Shown here in pieces: positions 1 through 5,065 of a stretch of 15,354 nucleotides of DNA. Within the stretch, counting starts at the first letter, position 1. Each line of letters opens with the position of its first letter. Under the pieces are notes generated by a model, which was given only the letters and a program-made list of their open reading frames with translations, was not told the origin of the DNA and made no database searches. A program made the position numbers and the translations under genes. This DNA comes from an uncultured Solirubrobacter sp. (GTDB lineage: Bacteria; Actinomycetota; Thermoleophilia; Solirubrobacterales; Solirubrobacteraceae): the NCBI GenBank assembly GCA_937871635.1, contig CALMNS010000183.1, positions 1-15,354 of the forward strand. Direction: 5' to 3'.

Positions 1-463
1 TGGTCACCGGTACGACACTGGCGCTGACCAGGGTGATGGCCGGGCGAGCCGCCTTGACGGTCGTCAGGTCACGAAGAGGCGAGAGCGACCGCAGCGCCGC
101 GGCGCTCTCCGTGATCCCGGCCAACTCCAGCCACGCCGGGGTGTAGACGCGGACGAGCCAGTCCGCGCAGAGCCACCCGCGGAGTTCGTCGTGTCCGTCG
201 CTGGCGGTGCCGATGATCCGGGCGGCGTACGGCTTAAGGCGCTGGCGTCCCTCGTCGTCGAGGTCGTCGTTCCAGCGTCGGCAGAACGAGGCGAGGATCG
301 GGGAGACGCAGGCGGGGTGGTCGGACCATTCCTCGCCGGCGAGCCAGGAGGCGATGTCGACGACGCAGCCTTGGACGTCACCGTTGGGTGGGGGGCCGTG
401 GCCGCTGATGAGGCGGAGGTCGGGAAGCTTCGCGAGCCGGTCCGGCAGGATCGTGGCGATCAT
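1..463 (-). CDS. Hypothetical phage protein, 3' end cut by window edge
   Basis: I do not recognise this gene. It opens with ATG at 461-463, preceded by an AGGAGA ribosome-binding site seven bases upstream, and reads without a stop for 154 codons to the left window edge, so its C-terminus is missing. The protein is soluble-looking, mixed acidic and basic, tryptophan-rich (for example a WLCADWLV stretch near residue 105) and has no signal peptide or membrane segment. It is the last visible gene of the leftward operon that starts at 2046. It is separated from the preceding gene by a short gap, the only break in the chain of 4-base overlaps. Reading-frame continuity, codon use and ribosome-binding site make the gene convincing; the function is unknown. 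Confidence 0.8.
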   Translation of the reverse strand, partial: MIATILPDRLAKLPDLRLISGHGPPPNGDVQGCVVDIASWLAGEEWSDHPACVSPILASFCRRWNDDLDDEGRQRLKPYAARIIGTASDGHDELRGWLCADWLVRVYTPAWLELAGITESAAALRSLSPLRDLTTVKAARPAITLVSASVVPVT

Positions 464-494
464 CGGGTCTCTCCTGGGTGGTTGAGGGGGGCGC

Positions 495-875
495 TCATGC
501 CGCCGCCGCCTTTGCGCGTTGCGCGGCACGCCGGTTCTTCGCTCGATCACGGCACCGCAACCCGCAGTACTTCGGCCGGTTCCCTCTGGTGTGTGGGGGC
601 AGCGGAGCGGGGCACTCAGCGCAGATGCCGTCCGGTGCTCGACGCAGCTCCCCCCCAGCCCCGGGCTGGGGCGTCGCGGCGGCGGCGGACGGAGGAGGAA
701 CCGCCGCGTCGTGGGGGGAGCTGCGTCCAGCGTCGGGTGTGATCCCGTACTTCGCGAGCGTCGCGGCTCGTTCCGCCGCGAACAGCTCCTTGAGCTGCTG
801 AGGGGTCAGGCCGGTGTCGCCGACCTGCTTCGCCTTCGCGGCCTGCGGCTTGCGAGTGAGGCTCCGAACGGTCAT
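495..875 (-). CDS. Small protein with C-terminal zinc-finger-like motif
   Basis: A 126-aa protein of unknown role. Its N-terminal 45 residues are basic and helical. A low-complexity Ala/Pro linker (about residues 50-80) leads to a C-terminal cluster of Cys85, Cys88, Cys104 and Cys108 (C-x2-C-x15-C-x3-C), followed by a strongly basic tail rich in Arg, Lys and Ala. This resembles the short zinc ribbons with a YCGxxCRDRxKNRR-type ending found in phage and actinobacterial proteins that may bind nucleic acid; binding is inference. The ATG at 873-875 overlaps the stop of the upstream gene as ATGA, indicating translational coupling inside the leftward operon. Confidence 0.75.
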   Translation of the reverse strand: MTVRSLTRKPQAAKAKQVGDTGLTPQQLKELFAAERAATLAKYGITPDAGRSSPHDAAVPPPSAAAATPQPGAGGELRRAPDGICAECPAPLPPHTRGNRPKYCGLRCRDRAKNRRAAQRAKAAAA

Positions 876-1264
876 CCGGCCGCCGCTTCCGCGTTCGGCT
901 TCCCGAGCCGCAGGACCCGCTCACCAAGCAGCTCCAGCGTGAGCTCGAGCTCGTTGACGAGGTCCCCGCGGGTGTGGGGGTCGAGGGTGACGTCGTGGTC
1001 GCGCTCGGCGGCCTCGATGAGCTGTTCGGCGTCGTGACGGTGAGTGGTGCTCCCGGCGGGAATCAATCCCCACTTGGGCGTCCACTGCCGTGTGCGATCA
1101 GCGCAGAACTCCGGGTCGCGGGGGGCGTGATCTGCTCCGCAGTCGGGGCAGAGGAAGTCAGCGGGATCCGCGGGTTCCGCTGCGAACGCGTCACGGCGGG
1201 CCAGGTGGGCGGCGCCGGCGAGATCGCGAGACTCGAAGTCGTCGTTGCCTCGAAGCGGGGTCAC
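872..1264 (-). CDS. Small zinc-ribbon-like protein of the early operon
   Basis: A 130-aa hypothetical protein starting with GTG at 1262-1264, which overlaps the preceding stop as GTGA. Its end overlaps the next start as ATGA. Cys39, Cys42, His46 and Cys54 form a possible metal site of C-x2-C-x3-H-x7-C type in a CPDCGADH context. The C-terminal half (about residues 75-120) is a charged, probably helical region ending in a leucine-rich ELELTLELLGERVLRL helix. No family can be named with confidence. The metal site and position suggest an accessory phage early protein, possibly one that binds DNA or protein partners, but that is inference. Confidence 0.75.
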   Translation of the reverse strand: MTPLRGNDDFESRDLAGAAHLARRDAFAAEPADPADFLCPDCGADHAPRDPEFCADRTRQWTPKWGLIPAGSTTHRHDAEQLIEAAERDHDVTLDPHTRGDLVNELELTLELLGERVLRLGKPNAEAAAG

Positions 1265-1434
1265 GACTCATGCCCCCGAATAGCCTCGGCCACCAGTTCG
1301 CCGATCTCGTCGATCGTCAGCGCCTGGTCCCAATCGTCTGTATTGATCGGGTCTCCTACACCGTCGCCGTACTGGTCCGTGATGACGATGCGATAGCTCC
1401 CGAGGAAGTCGCTCTGGCGTGGGTCCGAGCTCAC
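1261..1434 (-). CDS. Hypothetical small acidic protein
   Basis: A 57-aa acidic protein of unknown function. I chose the GTG at 1432-1434 because it overlaps the upstream stop as GTGA and sits six bases after GAGGAG. A GTG at 1453-1455 is also in frame but lies too close to its purine stretch. The sequence contains a GSYRIVITDQYGD strand-like segment and an acidic helix (TIDEIGELVAEAIRG) at the end. There is no signal peptide or membrane segment. Its stop overlaps the GTG of the following gene, so it belongs to the same translationally coupled chain. Confidence 0.65.
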   Translation of the reverse strand: MSSDPRQSDFLGSYRIVITDQYGDGVGDPINTDDWDQALTIDEIGELVAEAIRGHES

Positions 1435-1580
1435 GATGTCTCCTCGATCGCCCACAGCTCCTCAAGCGCCAGGACCTCCTCACGAGCCCTGAAAGCCCGA
1501 CGGGCCTCACGGACGACGAACAGGTCGATCAGGCCGTGGACGATGAGGGCGGCGCCCATGAGGGACGGGAGGCGGTTCAC
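1431..1580 (-). CDS. Small single-pass membrane protein
   Basis: A 49-aa gene. It starts with GTG at 1578-1580, overlapping the upstream stop as GTGA, and ends with TGA at 1431-1433, again overlapping the next start. Residues 6-23 form a hydrophobic segment (SLMGAALIVHGLIDLFVV) followed by a basic and then acidic helix (REARRAFRAREEVLALEELW), as expected of a small inner-membrane protein with a cytoplasmic C-terminus. Both ends match 4-base coupling overlaps, which is the main reason to believe such a short frame. The function is unknown. Small phage membrane proteins in early operons can act in superinfection exclusion, but nothing here proves that. Confidence 0.6.
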   Translation of the reverse strand: MNRLPSLMGAALIVHGLIDLFVVREARRAFRAREEVLALEELWAIEETS

Positions 1581-1798
1581 CGCAGCACCTCAAGAACATT
1601 CGACTCGACCACATAGACCGTGGTCGCCTCACGGCCGTTGTCTCGCACCGCGTACACCGGCACGTAGACGACATCGTTGTGCTCAACCGGCGGCCCGTTA
1701 ATCGAACCGGTTGCCACCACGGGCTCGCCCGACGTCGTTGCCGAGCCATCGCCGAACACGACCGTGGCGCCCATCGGATAACGCTCCGTGAGGCTCAT
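1577..1798 (-). CDS. Hypothetical beta-rich small protein
   Basis: A 73-aa protein, second gene of the leftward operon. Its ATG at 1796-1798 overlaps the stop of the regulator gene as ATGA, and its own TGA overlaps the GTG of the next gene. The sequence alternates hydrophobic residues in a way typical of beta strands (ATVVFGDG, DVVYVPVYAVRD, TTVYVVESNVLEVL) and has an N-terminal YPMGATV stretch. It could be a small SH3-like or OB-like barrel, but I cannot assign a family. No membrane segment or cysteine motif is present. Immediate coupling to the Cro-like regulator suggests early expression. Confidence 0.7.
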   Translation of the reverse strand: MSLTERYPMGATVVFGDGSATTSGEPVVATGSINGPPVEHNDVVYVPVYAVRDNGREATTVYVVESNVLEVLR

Positions 1799-2046
1799 GC
1801 CGCCATCTCGGTCGGCTCGGGGTCACGGGGGTAGAAATCGGACGTCGCGACCCCGAGCGCCATCGCGAGCGCGGTGACCTGCGACGCCTTCGGCTCACTG
1901 GCGCCGTCCTCCCAGCGCTGGATCGTCCGCAGAGTCACACCGACCCTCGGTGCGAGCTTCTCCTGCGAGAGACCCGCGAGCAAACGCGCGGTCCGCAGTC
2001 GCTCGTTCAGAGGCCCGGTGAGTTGTCGGGGTGCATGGCGCGACAT
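1795..2046 (-). CDS. XRE/Cro-family transcriptional regulator
   Basis: An 83-aa helix-turn-helix DNA-binding protein, first gene of the leftward operon. Residues 14-72 form a compact XRE domain: LNERLRTARLLAGLSQEKLA, then the recognition region GVTLRTIQRWEDGASEPK, then ALAMALGV. No oligomerisation or protease-sensitive C-terminal domain follows, so it is Cro-like in size. The start at 2044-2046 is inferred from a promoter whose -10 hexamer lies at 2055-2060, which would place transcription start only a few bases before the ATG, giving a leaderless mRNA. Longer in-frame starts exist upstream but would run through the promoter. It probably represses its own promoter and the divergent regulator gene; whether it promotes lysis or lysogeny is not visible from sequence. 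Confidence 0.85.
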   Translation of the reverse strand: MSRHAPRQLTGPLNERLRTARLLAGLSQEKLAPRVGVTLRTIQRWEDGASEPKASQVTALAMALGVATSDFYPRDPEPTEMAA

Positions 2047-2047
2047 C

Positions 2048-2082
2048 TTCCCGTAGTCTACACGACATGTCCTCCACGTCAA
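2048..2082 (-). promoter_or_regulatory. Promoter of the leftward operon, leaderless
   Basis: On the minus strand a -35 hexamer TTGACG (2077-2082) is followed after 16 bases by a -10 hexamer TAGACT (2055-2060), matching the sigma-70 consensus at five and four positions. Transcription would begin near 2048, two or so bases before the ATG at 2046, so there is no room for a ribosome-binding site. Leaderless repressor mRNAs are well known in temperate phages and actinobacteria. The hexamers are read directly; activity is inference. Confidence 0.6.
2053..2071. promoter_or_regulatory. Candidate operator dyads over the promoter
   Basis: Two small dyads sit on the -10 and spacer of the leftward promoter: GTAG-T-CTAC at 2053-2061 and the perfect 8-base palindrome GACATGTC at 2064-2071. 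Their placement would let a bound dimer block RNA polymerase. They are short and could be chance; the regulators encoded on both sides make them plausible operators. Confidence 0.35.
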
Positions 2083-2089
2083 GAGAGTC

Positions 2090-2108
2090 GCGCCAGAAGT
2101 CGTGGCGC
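2090..2108. promoter_or_regulatory. Candidate operator inverted repeat
   Basis: GCGCCA, seven bases, then TGGCGC gives a 19-bp inverted repeat just upstream of the leftward -35 box and before the plus-strand regulator start. Size and spacing suit an XRE-dimer operator. No second exact copy was seen in the intergenic region, so the assignment is tentative. Confidence 0.35.
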
Positions 2109-2141
2109 CCAACGCGTAAACGTGTCAGCGTCATCGCCGAG

Positions 2142-2516
2142 ATGGCTCTGCGCCGCGAATACATCGCCGAACGGCTAGCCGAGCTGCGTGAGCAGCACTC
2201 GCTCACGCAGGAGCAGGCCGCCGGCCGCGTCGGCGTCACACTGCGTCAGTGGCAGCGCTGGGAGAGCGGCGAGTCGATGCCGTATCCCCGAAACCTCGAT
2301 GCCATCGCGTCGAACTTCGGGCTGTCCGTCGCGGAATTCTTCGACGAGACGGAGTCTGGCACTGTGCGCGCCGAAGTGCTCCTTCTACGCACGGAGATCA
2401 GCGAGCTTCGAGCGGGGCTTGCAGCGCTCGCGTCCGACAGCCTGCGGCACACGCAAGAGCTTCAAGCGCTCCGCGGTAAGGGTCGTCGCGAGGGACCCGA
2501 GGGAGATGGCGGCTGA
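2142..2516 (+). CDS. XRE-family regulator, divergent partner of the switch
   Basis: A 124-aa helix-turn-helix protein on the plus strand. Residues 5-68 are an XRE domain: YIAERLAELREQHSLTQEQA, then GVTLRQWQRWESGESMPYPR, then LDAIASNFGLSVAEFF. Residues 72-110 form a probable coiled coil (VLLLRTEISELRAGLAAL) that could mediate dimerisation. Its recognition region closely resembles that of the minus-strand regulator (GVTLR-x2-QRWE-x-G), suggesting that the two bind related operators, as in a CI/Cro pair. The start is uncertain: ATG at 2142 is used because it begins just before the conserved domain, while in-frame ATG 2067 and GTG 2124 would add a basic N-terminus and 2067 falls inside the GACATGTC dyad. 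None has a good ribosome-binding site. Confidence 0.8.
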   Translation: MALRREYIAERLAELREQHSLTQEQAAGRVGVTLRQWQRWESGESMPYPRNLDAIASNFGLSVAEFFDETESGTVRAEVLLLRTEISELRAGLAALASDSLRHTQELQALRGKGRREGPEGDGG

Positions 2517-2601
2517 GCGTGAGCGCTAGCTCCTCCATGACTTCCTCACCGCTGACCGCGCCCCCGGCTCCCTCGATCACCCTCAGGTCCGGCTCGCTCA
2601 T
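2398..2601 (-). CDS. Possible small hypothetical protein, overlaps regulator 3' end
   Basis: A possible 67-aa gene. Its ATG at 2599-2601 has a very good ribosome-binding site, GGAGGG five bases upstream. The N-terminal half (MSEPDLRVIEGAGG, then EEVMEELALTLSRHL) has normal-looking composition and GC-rich third codon positions. The C-terminal 40 residues lie antisense to the coiled-coil end of the plus-strand regulator, a 119-base convergent overlap, which is unusual and lowers confidence. No domain is recognised. It may be a genuine accessory gene or a chance frame with a fortuitous Shine-Dalgarno match. Confidence 0.35.
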   Translation of the reverse strand: MSEPDLRVIEGAGGAVSGEEVMEELALTLSRHLPRVPRDDPYRGALEALACAAGCRTRALQAPLEAR

Positions 2602-2855
2602 CCCGTCCCTCCCGCTCCCCAGTGGTCCAAACCCGATCCGCGCCCGTACAACGGATCGGCAGAGTAGGACCATATTCTGATGTGCGCAACGTTACGAACG
2701 CGACACACGAAGCCATCCCGGAAACGAATGTCCTGCATAACGCCGGGAATCCGATCTGTACTACGCCGAAAAGTGGGCGTGAACGACCTCGTATATCTGT
2801 CGAGAAGGCGCCTCGCGGACGATGAGCGGGACTCCTCGAAGACTCACGACTTGCA
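2517..2855. other. Spacer between regulator and DUF4352 gene
   Basis: This 339-base stretch has no convincing plus-strand gene; its left part carries the start of the possible minus-strand gene at 2398-2601. From about 2660 to 2800 it is noticeably less GC-rich than the flanks and contains a dyad CGTT-ACG-AACG (2690-2700) and a TATATC element (2792-2797) that could be a -10 box for the downstream gene, although no good -35 box is seen. I regard it as regulatory, without a defined promoter. An attachment site here cannot be judged without a host sequence. Confidence 0.4.
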
Positions 2856-3665
2856 ATGAACAAGCTCTTGCTCGCTGCCGGCGCTGTCGTCGCCTCCGCC
2901 GTGGCGGTGTGGCTGACCGGGGCGCTCGACCGGCCACTCGCGAACATCGGACTGAATAACCGCACCTGCATAGAGCCACTTCTCGGCGACCCGCTCTGCG
3001 GCGATGACGCCGTGGCGTTCTGCCGCGACCGCTACAACCCCGACATCAACGCCGACGTGTGCGGTGATGTTCTCCGCGAAGCTGGCGTCGACGTGGCCGC
3101 CGTCGAGCGACGCCAGGCCGAGCAAGAACGCGAGGAACGAGCGGCCCTTGAGGAGCGACTCGAGCGCGACGCGCGTGAGCAGGAGCGCCAGGACCGCGAG
3201 GATGCGCTCGCGAAGCAGGAGGCGGCCCGCAACGACGGCGAGGTCGGGCAGCGCACACGAGTGAACGATGTGGCGTTCACCGTCAACGCCTTCGAGACGG
3301 CGCAGTCGATCCCGGGATCGTTGGGGCCGATCGCGGCCCGGCAGGGACGGAAGCTAGTCGTAGCTCGCTTTACCTACGAAAACATCGGAGAGGAGCCGCT
3401 TGACCTTCTCTGCGGCGGCCGCGGGTTCCGGCTCGTGGATGACAAGGGTCGCCGCTTTACGGTGAGCGACGACAACTTCGAGGCGGCGGAGAACGAGGAG
3501 GCATGCGGCGGTGGTATCCAGCCAGGCGAGACGGATGACGCCGCCGCGGTGTTCGAGGTCCAAGAGGCTGTCGCCCCGGTTGAGGTTGTGTTGTGGAACG
3601 ACCAGGAGGGGACGCCGGAGGATGGCGTCCCGCATCTAGCAGTCCCGGCAGTCGATCATGGGTAG
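2856..3665 (+). CDS. Membrane-anchored DUF4352-like protein
   Basis: A 269-aa exported or membrane-anchored protein. Residues 1-22 are a hydrophobic signal anchor (MNKLLLAAGAVVASAVAVWL). There is no lipobox cysteine at its end. A cysteine-containing segment (Cys38, 48, 56, 69) is followed by a highly charged coiled coil (about 82-126, Glu/Arg/Gln-rich) and a C-terminal beta domain (about 135-248). That domain has the features of DUF4352: VNDVAFTVNAFE, GRKLVVARFTYENIGEEPL, FRLVDDKGRRFTV, a paired Cys186/Cys217, and PGETDDAAAVFEV. DUF4352 domains are immunoglobulin-like and occur on secreted or lipoproteins, including phage-encoded ones. Next to a repressor it could act on the cell surface in the lysogen, for example in superinfection exclusion; this is inference. 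No ribosome-binding site is evident, so the start is supported mainly by the signal anchor. Confidence 0.8.
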   Translation: MNKLLLAAGAVVASAVAVWLTGALDRPLANIGLNNRTCIEPLLGDPLCGDDAVAFCRDRYNPDINADVCGDVLREAGVDVAAVERRQAEQEREERAALEERLERDAREQERQDREDALAKQEAARNDGEVGQRTRVNDVAFTVNAFETAQSIPGSLGPIAARQGRKLVVARFTYENIGEEPLDLLCGGRGFRLVDDKGRRFTVSDDNFEAAENEEACGGGIQPGETDDAAAVFEVQEAVAPVEVVLWNDQEGTPEDGVPHLAVPAVDHG

Positions 3666-3672
3666 ACGGGCC

Positions 3673-3700
3673 GACTACAGCCCTCGGACTACAGCCCTCG
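3673..3700. repeat. Tandem 14-bp repeat before the small cysteine gene
   Basis: Two perfect head-to-tail copies of GACTACAGCCCTCG (3673-3686 and 3687-3700) lie immediately before the ribosome-binding site of the gene at 3714. They may be a slippage duplication or a binding site for a regulator; the sequence does not distinguish these. Confidence 0.8.
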
Positions 3701-3713
3701 AAAGGAGAAGGCG

Positions 3714-3911
3714 ATGAGCACCGCTGAATGCGGAACCTGCGATGGGACGGGGCTGAGGAAGGCCTTGGATCCGCAGGACTGCGAAGTGAGCTTCGAGAGC
3801 GCGTACTGCGTGTGCCCGGAGGGTCAGCGCGCCCTTCGAGAATCCCTGGCCGGCTGGGCCGAGTACGTTCTGGTGCCGTTGGCGGTCGCGGCGTTGCTCG
3901 GCCGGCGGTAG
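3714..3911 (+). CDS. Small cysteine-motif protein with C-terminal TM
   Basis: A 65-aa protein with an excellent ribosome-binding site (AAAGGAG, seven bases before the ATG). Cys6 and Cys9 sit in a CGTCDGTG motif like one half of a DnaJ-type zinc finger, and a second pair (YCVCPEG, Cys32 and Cys34) follows, so a single zinc site is possible. The C-terminal segment EYVLVPLAVAALLGRR is hydrophobic with a basic end and could be a short membrane tail. It follows the DUF4352 gene by about 50 bases and ends about 40 bases before a strong hairpin, making it the last gene of the plus-strand unit. Function is unknown; co-location with the immunity region suggests expression in the lysogen. Confidence 0.75.
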   Translation: MSTAECGTCDGTGLRKALDPQDCEVSFESAYCVCPEGQRALRESLAGWAEYVLVPLAVAALLGRR

Positions 3912-3954
3912 CGCGCCAGCGATGAGCCGCGCACTCACGCGCCCATGAAACGCC

Positions 3955-3989
3955 GAACGCCCCGTCGGCGCAAGGCCGACGAGGCGTTC
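3955..3989. terminator. Hairpin between convergent operons, likely bidirectional terminator
   Basis: GAACGCC-C-CGTCGGC, loop GCAAG, GCCGACG-A-GGCGTTC forms a 15-bp stem with one C/A mismatch and a 5-base loop. It lies downstream of the last plus-strand gene (ends 3911) and of the last minus-strand gene (ends 4050), where two transcription units meet. No long T tract follows on either strand, which is common for terminators of high-GC actinobacteria. The stem is clear; termination in both directions is inferred from position. Confidence 0.75.
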
Positions 3990-4049
3990 AGGGTGGAGCA
4001 ATTGGCCGCTGATCCGCGACCCTACTTCGTGCGCCGGGCGTCTCAGCTC

Positions 4050-4172
4050 TCAGGCGCTCGCATCTCCCGGCGGCTGGCGACGATCCAACCACCATCCGAC
4101 GATCGCCAGCGCTCCCGTCGCAACCAGCGCCACGGGCACCATCAGCAGAAGGAACCGCTCGTCGCTCAGCAT
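4050..4172 (-). CDS. Tiny single-pass membrane protein
   Basis: A 40-aa gene, the last of the late operon. ATG at 4170-4172 overlaps the preceding gene's stop by seven bases (ATGCTGA), with GGGAGG ten bases upstream. After a short charged start (MLSDERF) residues 8-28 are strongly hydrophobic (LLLMVPVALVATGALAIVGWW), followed by a basic LDRRQ cluster and a small hydrophilic tail. This is a single-pass membrane topology with the C-terminus inside. In a lysis region such a protein might be an antiholin, an accessory holin or a spanin-like part, but at 40 aa no family can be named. Confidence 0.6.
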   Translation of the reverse strand: MLSDERFLLLMVPVALVATGALAIVGWWLDRRQPPGDASA

Positions 4173-4357
4173 CCTTCGTCGTCCTCCCAAGGCTCGGGGT
4201 CCGACTCGATCTCGAAACCGACGGCTGACGACGGCTCTGCCATGCGGCGCACGCCACGACCCCCGGTGAACCCTGGGCGGGAGTAGACCTCGAGCGTGAT
4301 GCCGCCCGCGGCCTCAGCCGCCGCGATGCCGTCTGCCACCCAGCGCAGGCTTGACAT
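4166..4357 (-). CDS. Hypothetical small acidic-tailed protein
   Basis: A 63-aa protein starting at ATG 4355-4357, which shares one base with the upstream stop (TGATG), so translation is coupled. It has a helical start (MSSLRWVADGIAAAEAAGG), a strand-like ITLEVYSRPGF segment and a very acidic C-terminus (EIESDPEPWEDDEGC). No known domain is recognised and there is no membrane segment. It lies in the group of four small genes between the holin and the terminator hairpin. Confidence 0.6.
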   Translation of the reverse strand: MSSLRWVADGIAAAEAAGGITLEVYSRPGFTGGRGVRRMAEPSSAVGFEIESDPEPWEDDEGC

Positions 4358-4530
4358 CAGACGCCCAGCCCCGCCGCCCGGAGTGCGACGCGGGCCTCGT
4401 CCTTGATCCGGTCCTGCTCCGACGGTTGCAGCTGATGCCACGCCACACCACCGCCGTCGGGGTACAGCTGCTGCCGGCGGTAGGCGTGCAGGTCGTGCGC
4501 GGCGCGCTCGACCGCCTCGTCACCGGTCAT
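4357..4530 (-). CDS. Hypothetical small helical protein
   Basis: A 57-aa protein. The ATG at 4528-4530 has a near-perfect ribosome-binding site (GAGGAG, six bases upstream), and the stop overlaps the next start as TGATG. The sequence is helical and amphipathic at both ends (MTGDEAVERAAHDLHAYRRQ and EQDRIKDEARVALRAAGLGV) around a WHQLQPSEQ segment. Similar short W-x-L-x-P plus EAR-x-ALRAAG proteins occur in actinophage genomes without known function, by my recollection of their style rather than a search. Good signals at both ends support it as a real gene. Confidence 0.65.
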   Translation of the reverse strand: MTGDEAVERAAHDLHAYRRQQLYPDGGGVAWHQLQPSEQDRIKDEARVALRAAGLGV

Positions 4531-4553
4531 CCGCCACTCCTCGGATACGACTG

Positions 4554-4718
4554 CTACGCACTCGTCGCGAGCTGCGTCTGAGGCATCGGGATCTCCGGGA
4601 GCATCTCGAGCTCGAACACGTGCGCGAGGAGCATCTGCTTGTAGACCGCGGTCGCTCGGCTCTTGTGGTCGAGCCGGTCGACGGCGTCGATATCAGCGAC
4701 TCGCCAGGCGTTCGCCAT
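4554..4718 (-). CDS. Hypothetical small helical protein after the holin
   Basis: A 54-aa protein beginning MANAWRVADIDAVDRL and ending MPQTQLATSA, with stop TAG at 4554-4556. The ATG at 4716-4718 lies 22 bases after the holin stop. A purine run AAGGGG directly abuts the start, which is close for a ribosome-binding site; no better in-frame start exists. The central segment (KSRATAVYKQMLLAHVFELEML) looks like one amphipathic helix. Function is unknown. The smooth gene spacing and codon use favour a real gene. Confidence 0.55.
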   Translation of the reverse strand: MANAWRVADIDAVDRLDHKSRATAVYKQMLLAHVFELEMLPEIPMPQTQLATSA

Positions 4719-4740
4719 CCCCTTGAGCGGAGGGCATGGG

Positions 4741-5028
4741 TCACGGTCCGAAGAGGCGCCGAGCGTTCGAGACGAGGTAGACCACGAGGGCGATCACGGC
4801 ACCGCCGATCAGGGTCGTGCCCTCCTGACTCATGGAGAACTCGCCGGTCGACAGGTACTGAACGAGCGCGGTGGCGACGGCGGTGACGGCGGCGCCGATC
4901 GCCTTGTTCGGGAACTCGCCCGTCGCGGCGACATCGGGAGCGGTGTCCGGCGTGCCGTCACCGATGTTGGGGTCGAGGGCATCGCGCGCCTCGGCGTCGC
5001 TGACATGGTTCTGGTCTGCGGGGATCAT
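4741..5028 (-). CDS. Probable holin with two membrane segments
   Basis: A 95-aa protein. ATG at 5026-5028 follows an AGGAGA ribosome-binding site by about five bases. An acidic, hydrophilic N-terminus (residues 1-40, rich in Asp) precedes two hydrophobic helices at about 42-60 (KAIGAAVTAVATALVQYLS) and 71-87 (TTLIGGAVIALVVYLVS), joined by a short polar loop, with a basic NARRLFGP end. Size, two-helix topology, charged C-terminus and placement directly after the endolysin genes match class II phage holins of actinophages. Holins form membrane lesions that release the lysins to the wall. Other small membrane proteins nearby (6397-7118) mean it is not the only holin candidate. Confidence 0.75.
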   Translation of the reverse strand: MIPADQNHVSDAEARDALDPNIGDGTPDTAPDVAATGEFPNKAIGAAVTAVATALVQYLSTGEFSMSQEGTTLIGGAVIALVVYLVSNARRLFGP

Positions 5029-5065
5029 GCGGTCTCCTGTTCGGACGGTGGGGATGCGGTGCTGC

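Noticed and set aside
2622..2825. A 67-residue plus-strand frame in the spacer before the DUF4352 gene
   Set aside because: It has only a GTG start without a ribosome-binding site and no coding-like composition; the region looks regulatory.
3945..4286. A 113-residue plus-strand frame rich in Arg, Ser and Pro
   Set aside because: It runs over the hairpin at 3955-3989 and is antisense to two better-supported small genes; its composition is that of a shadow frame.
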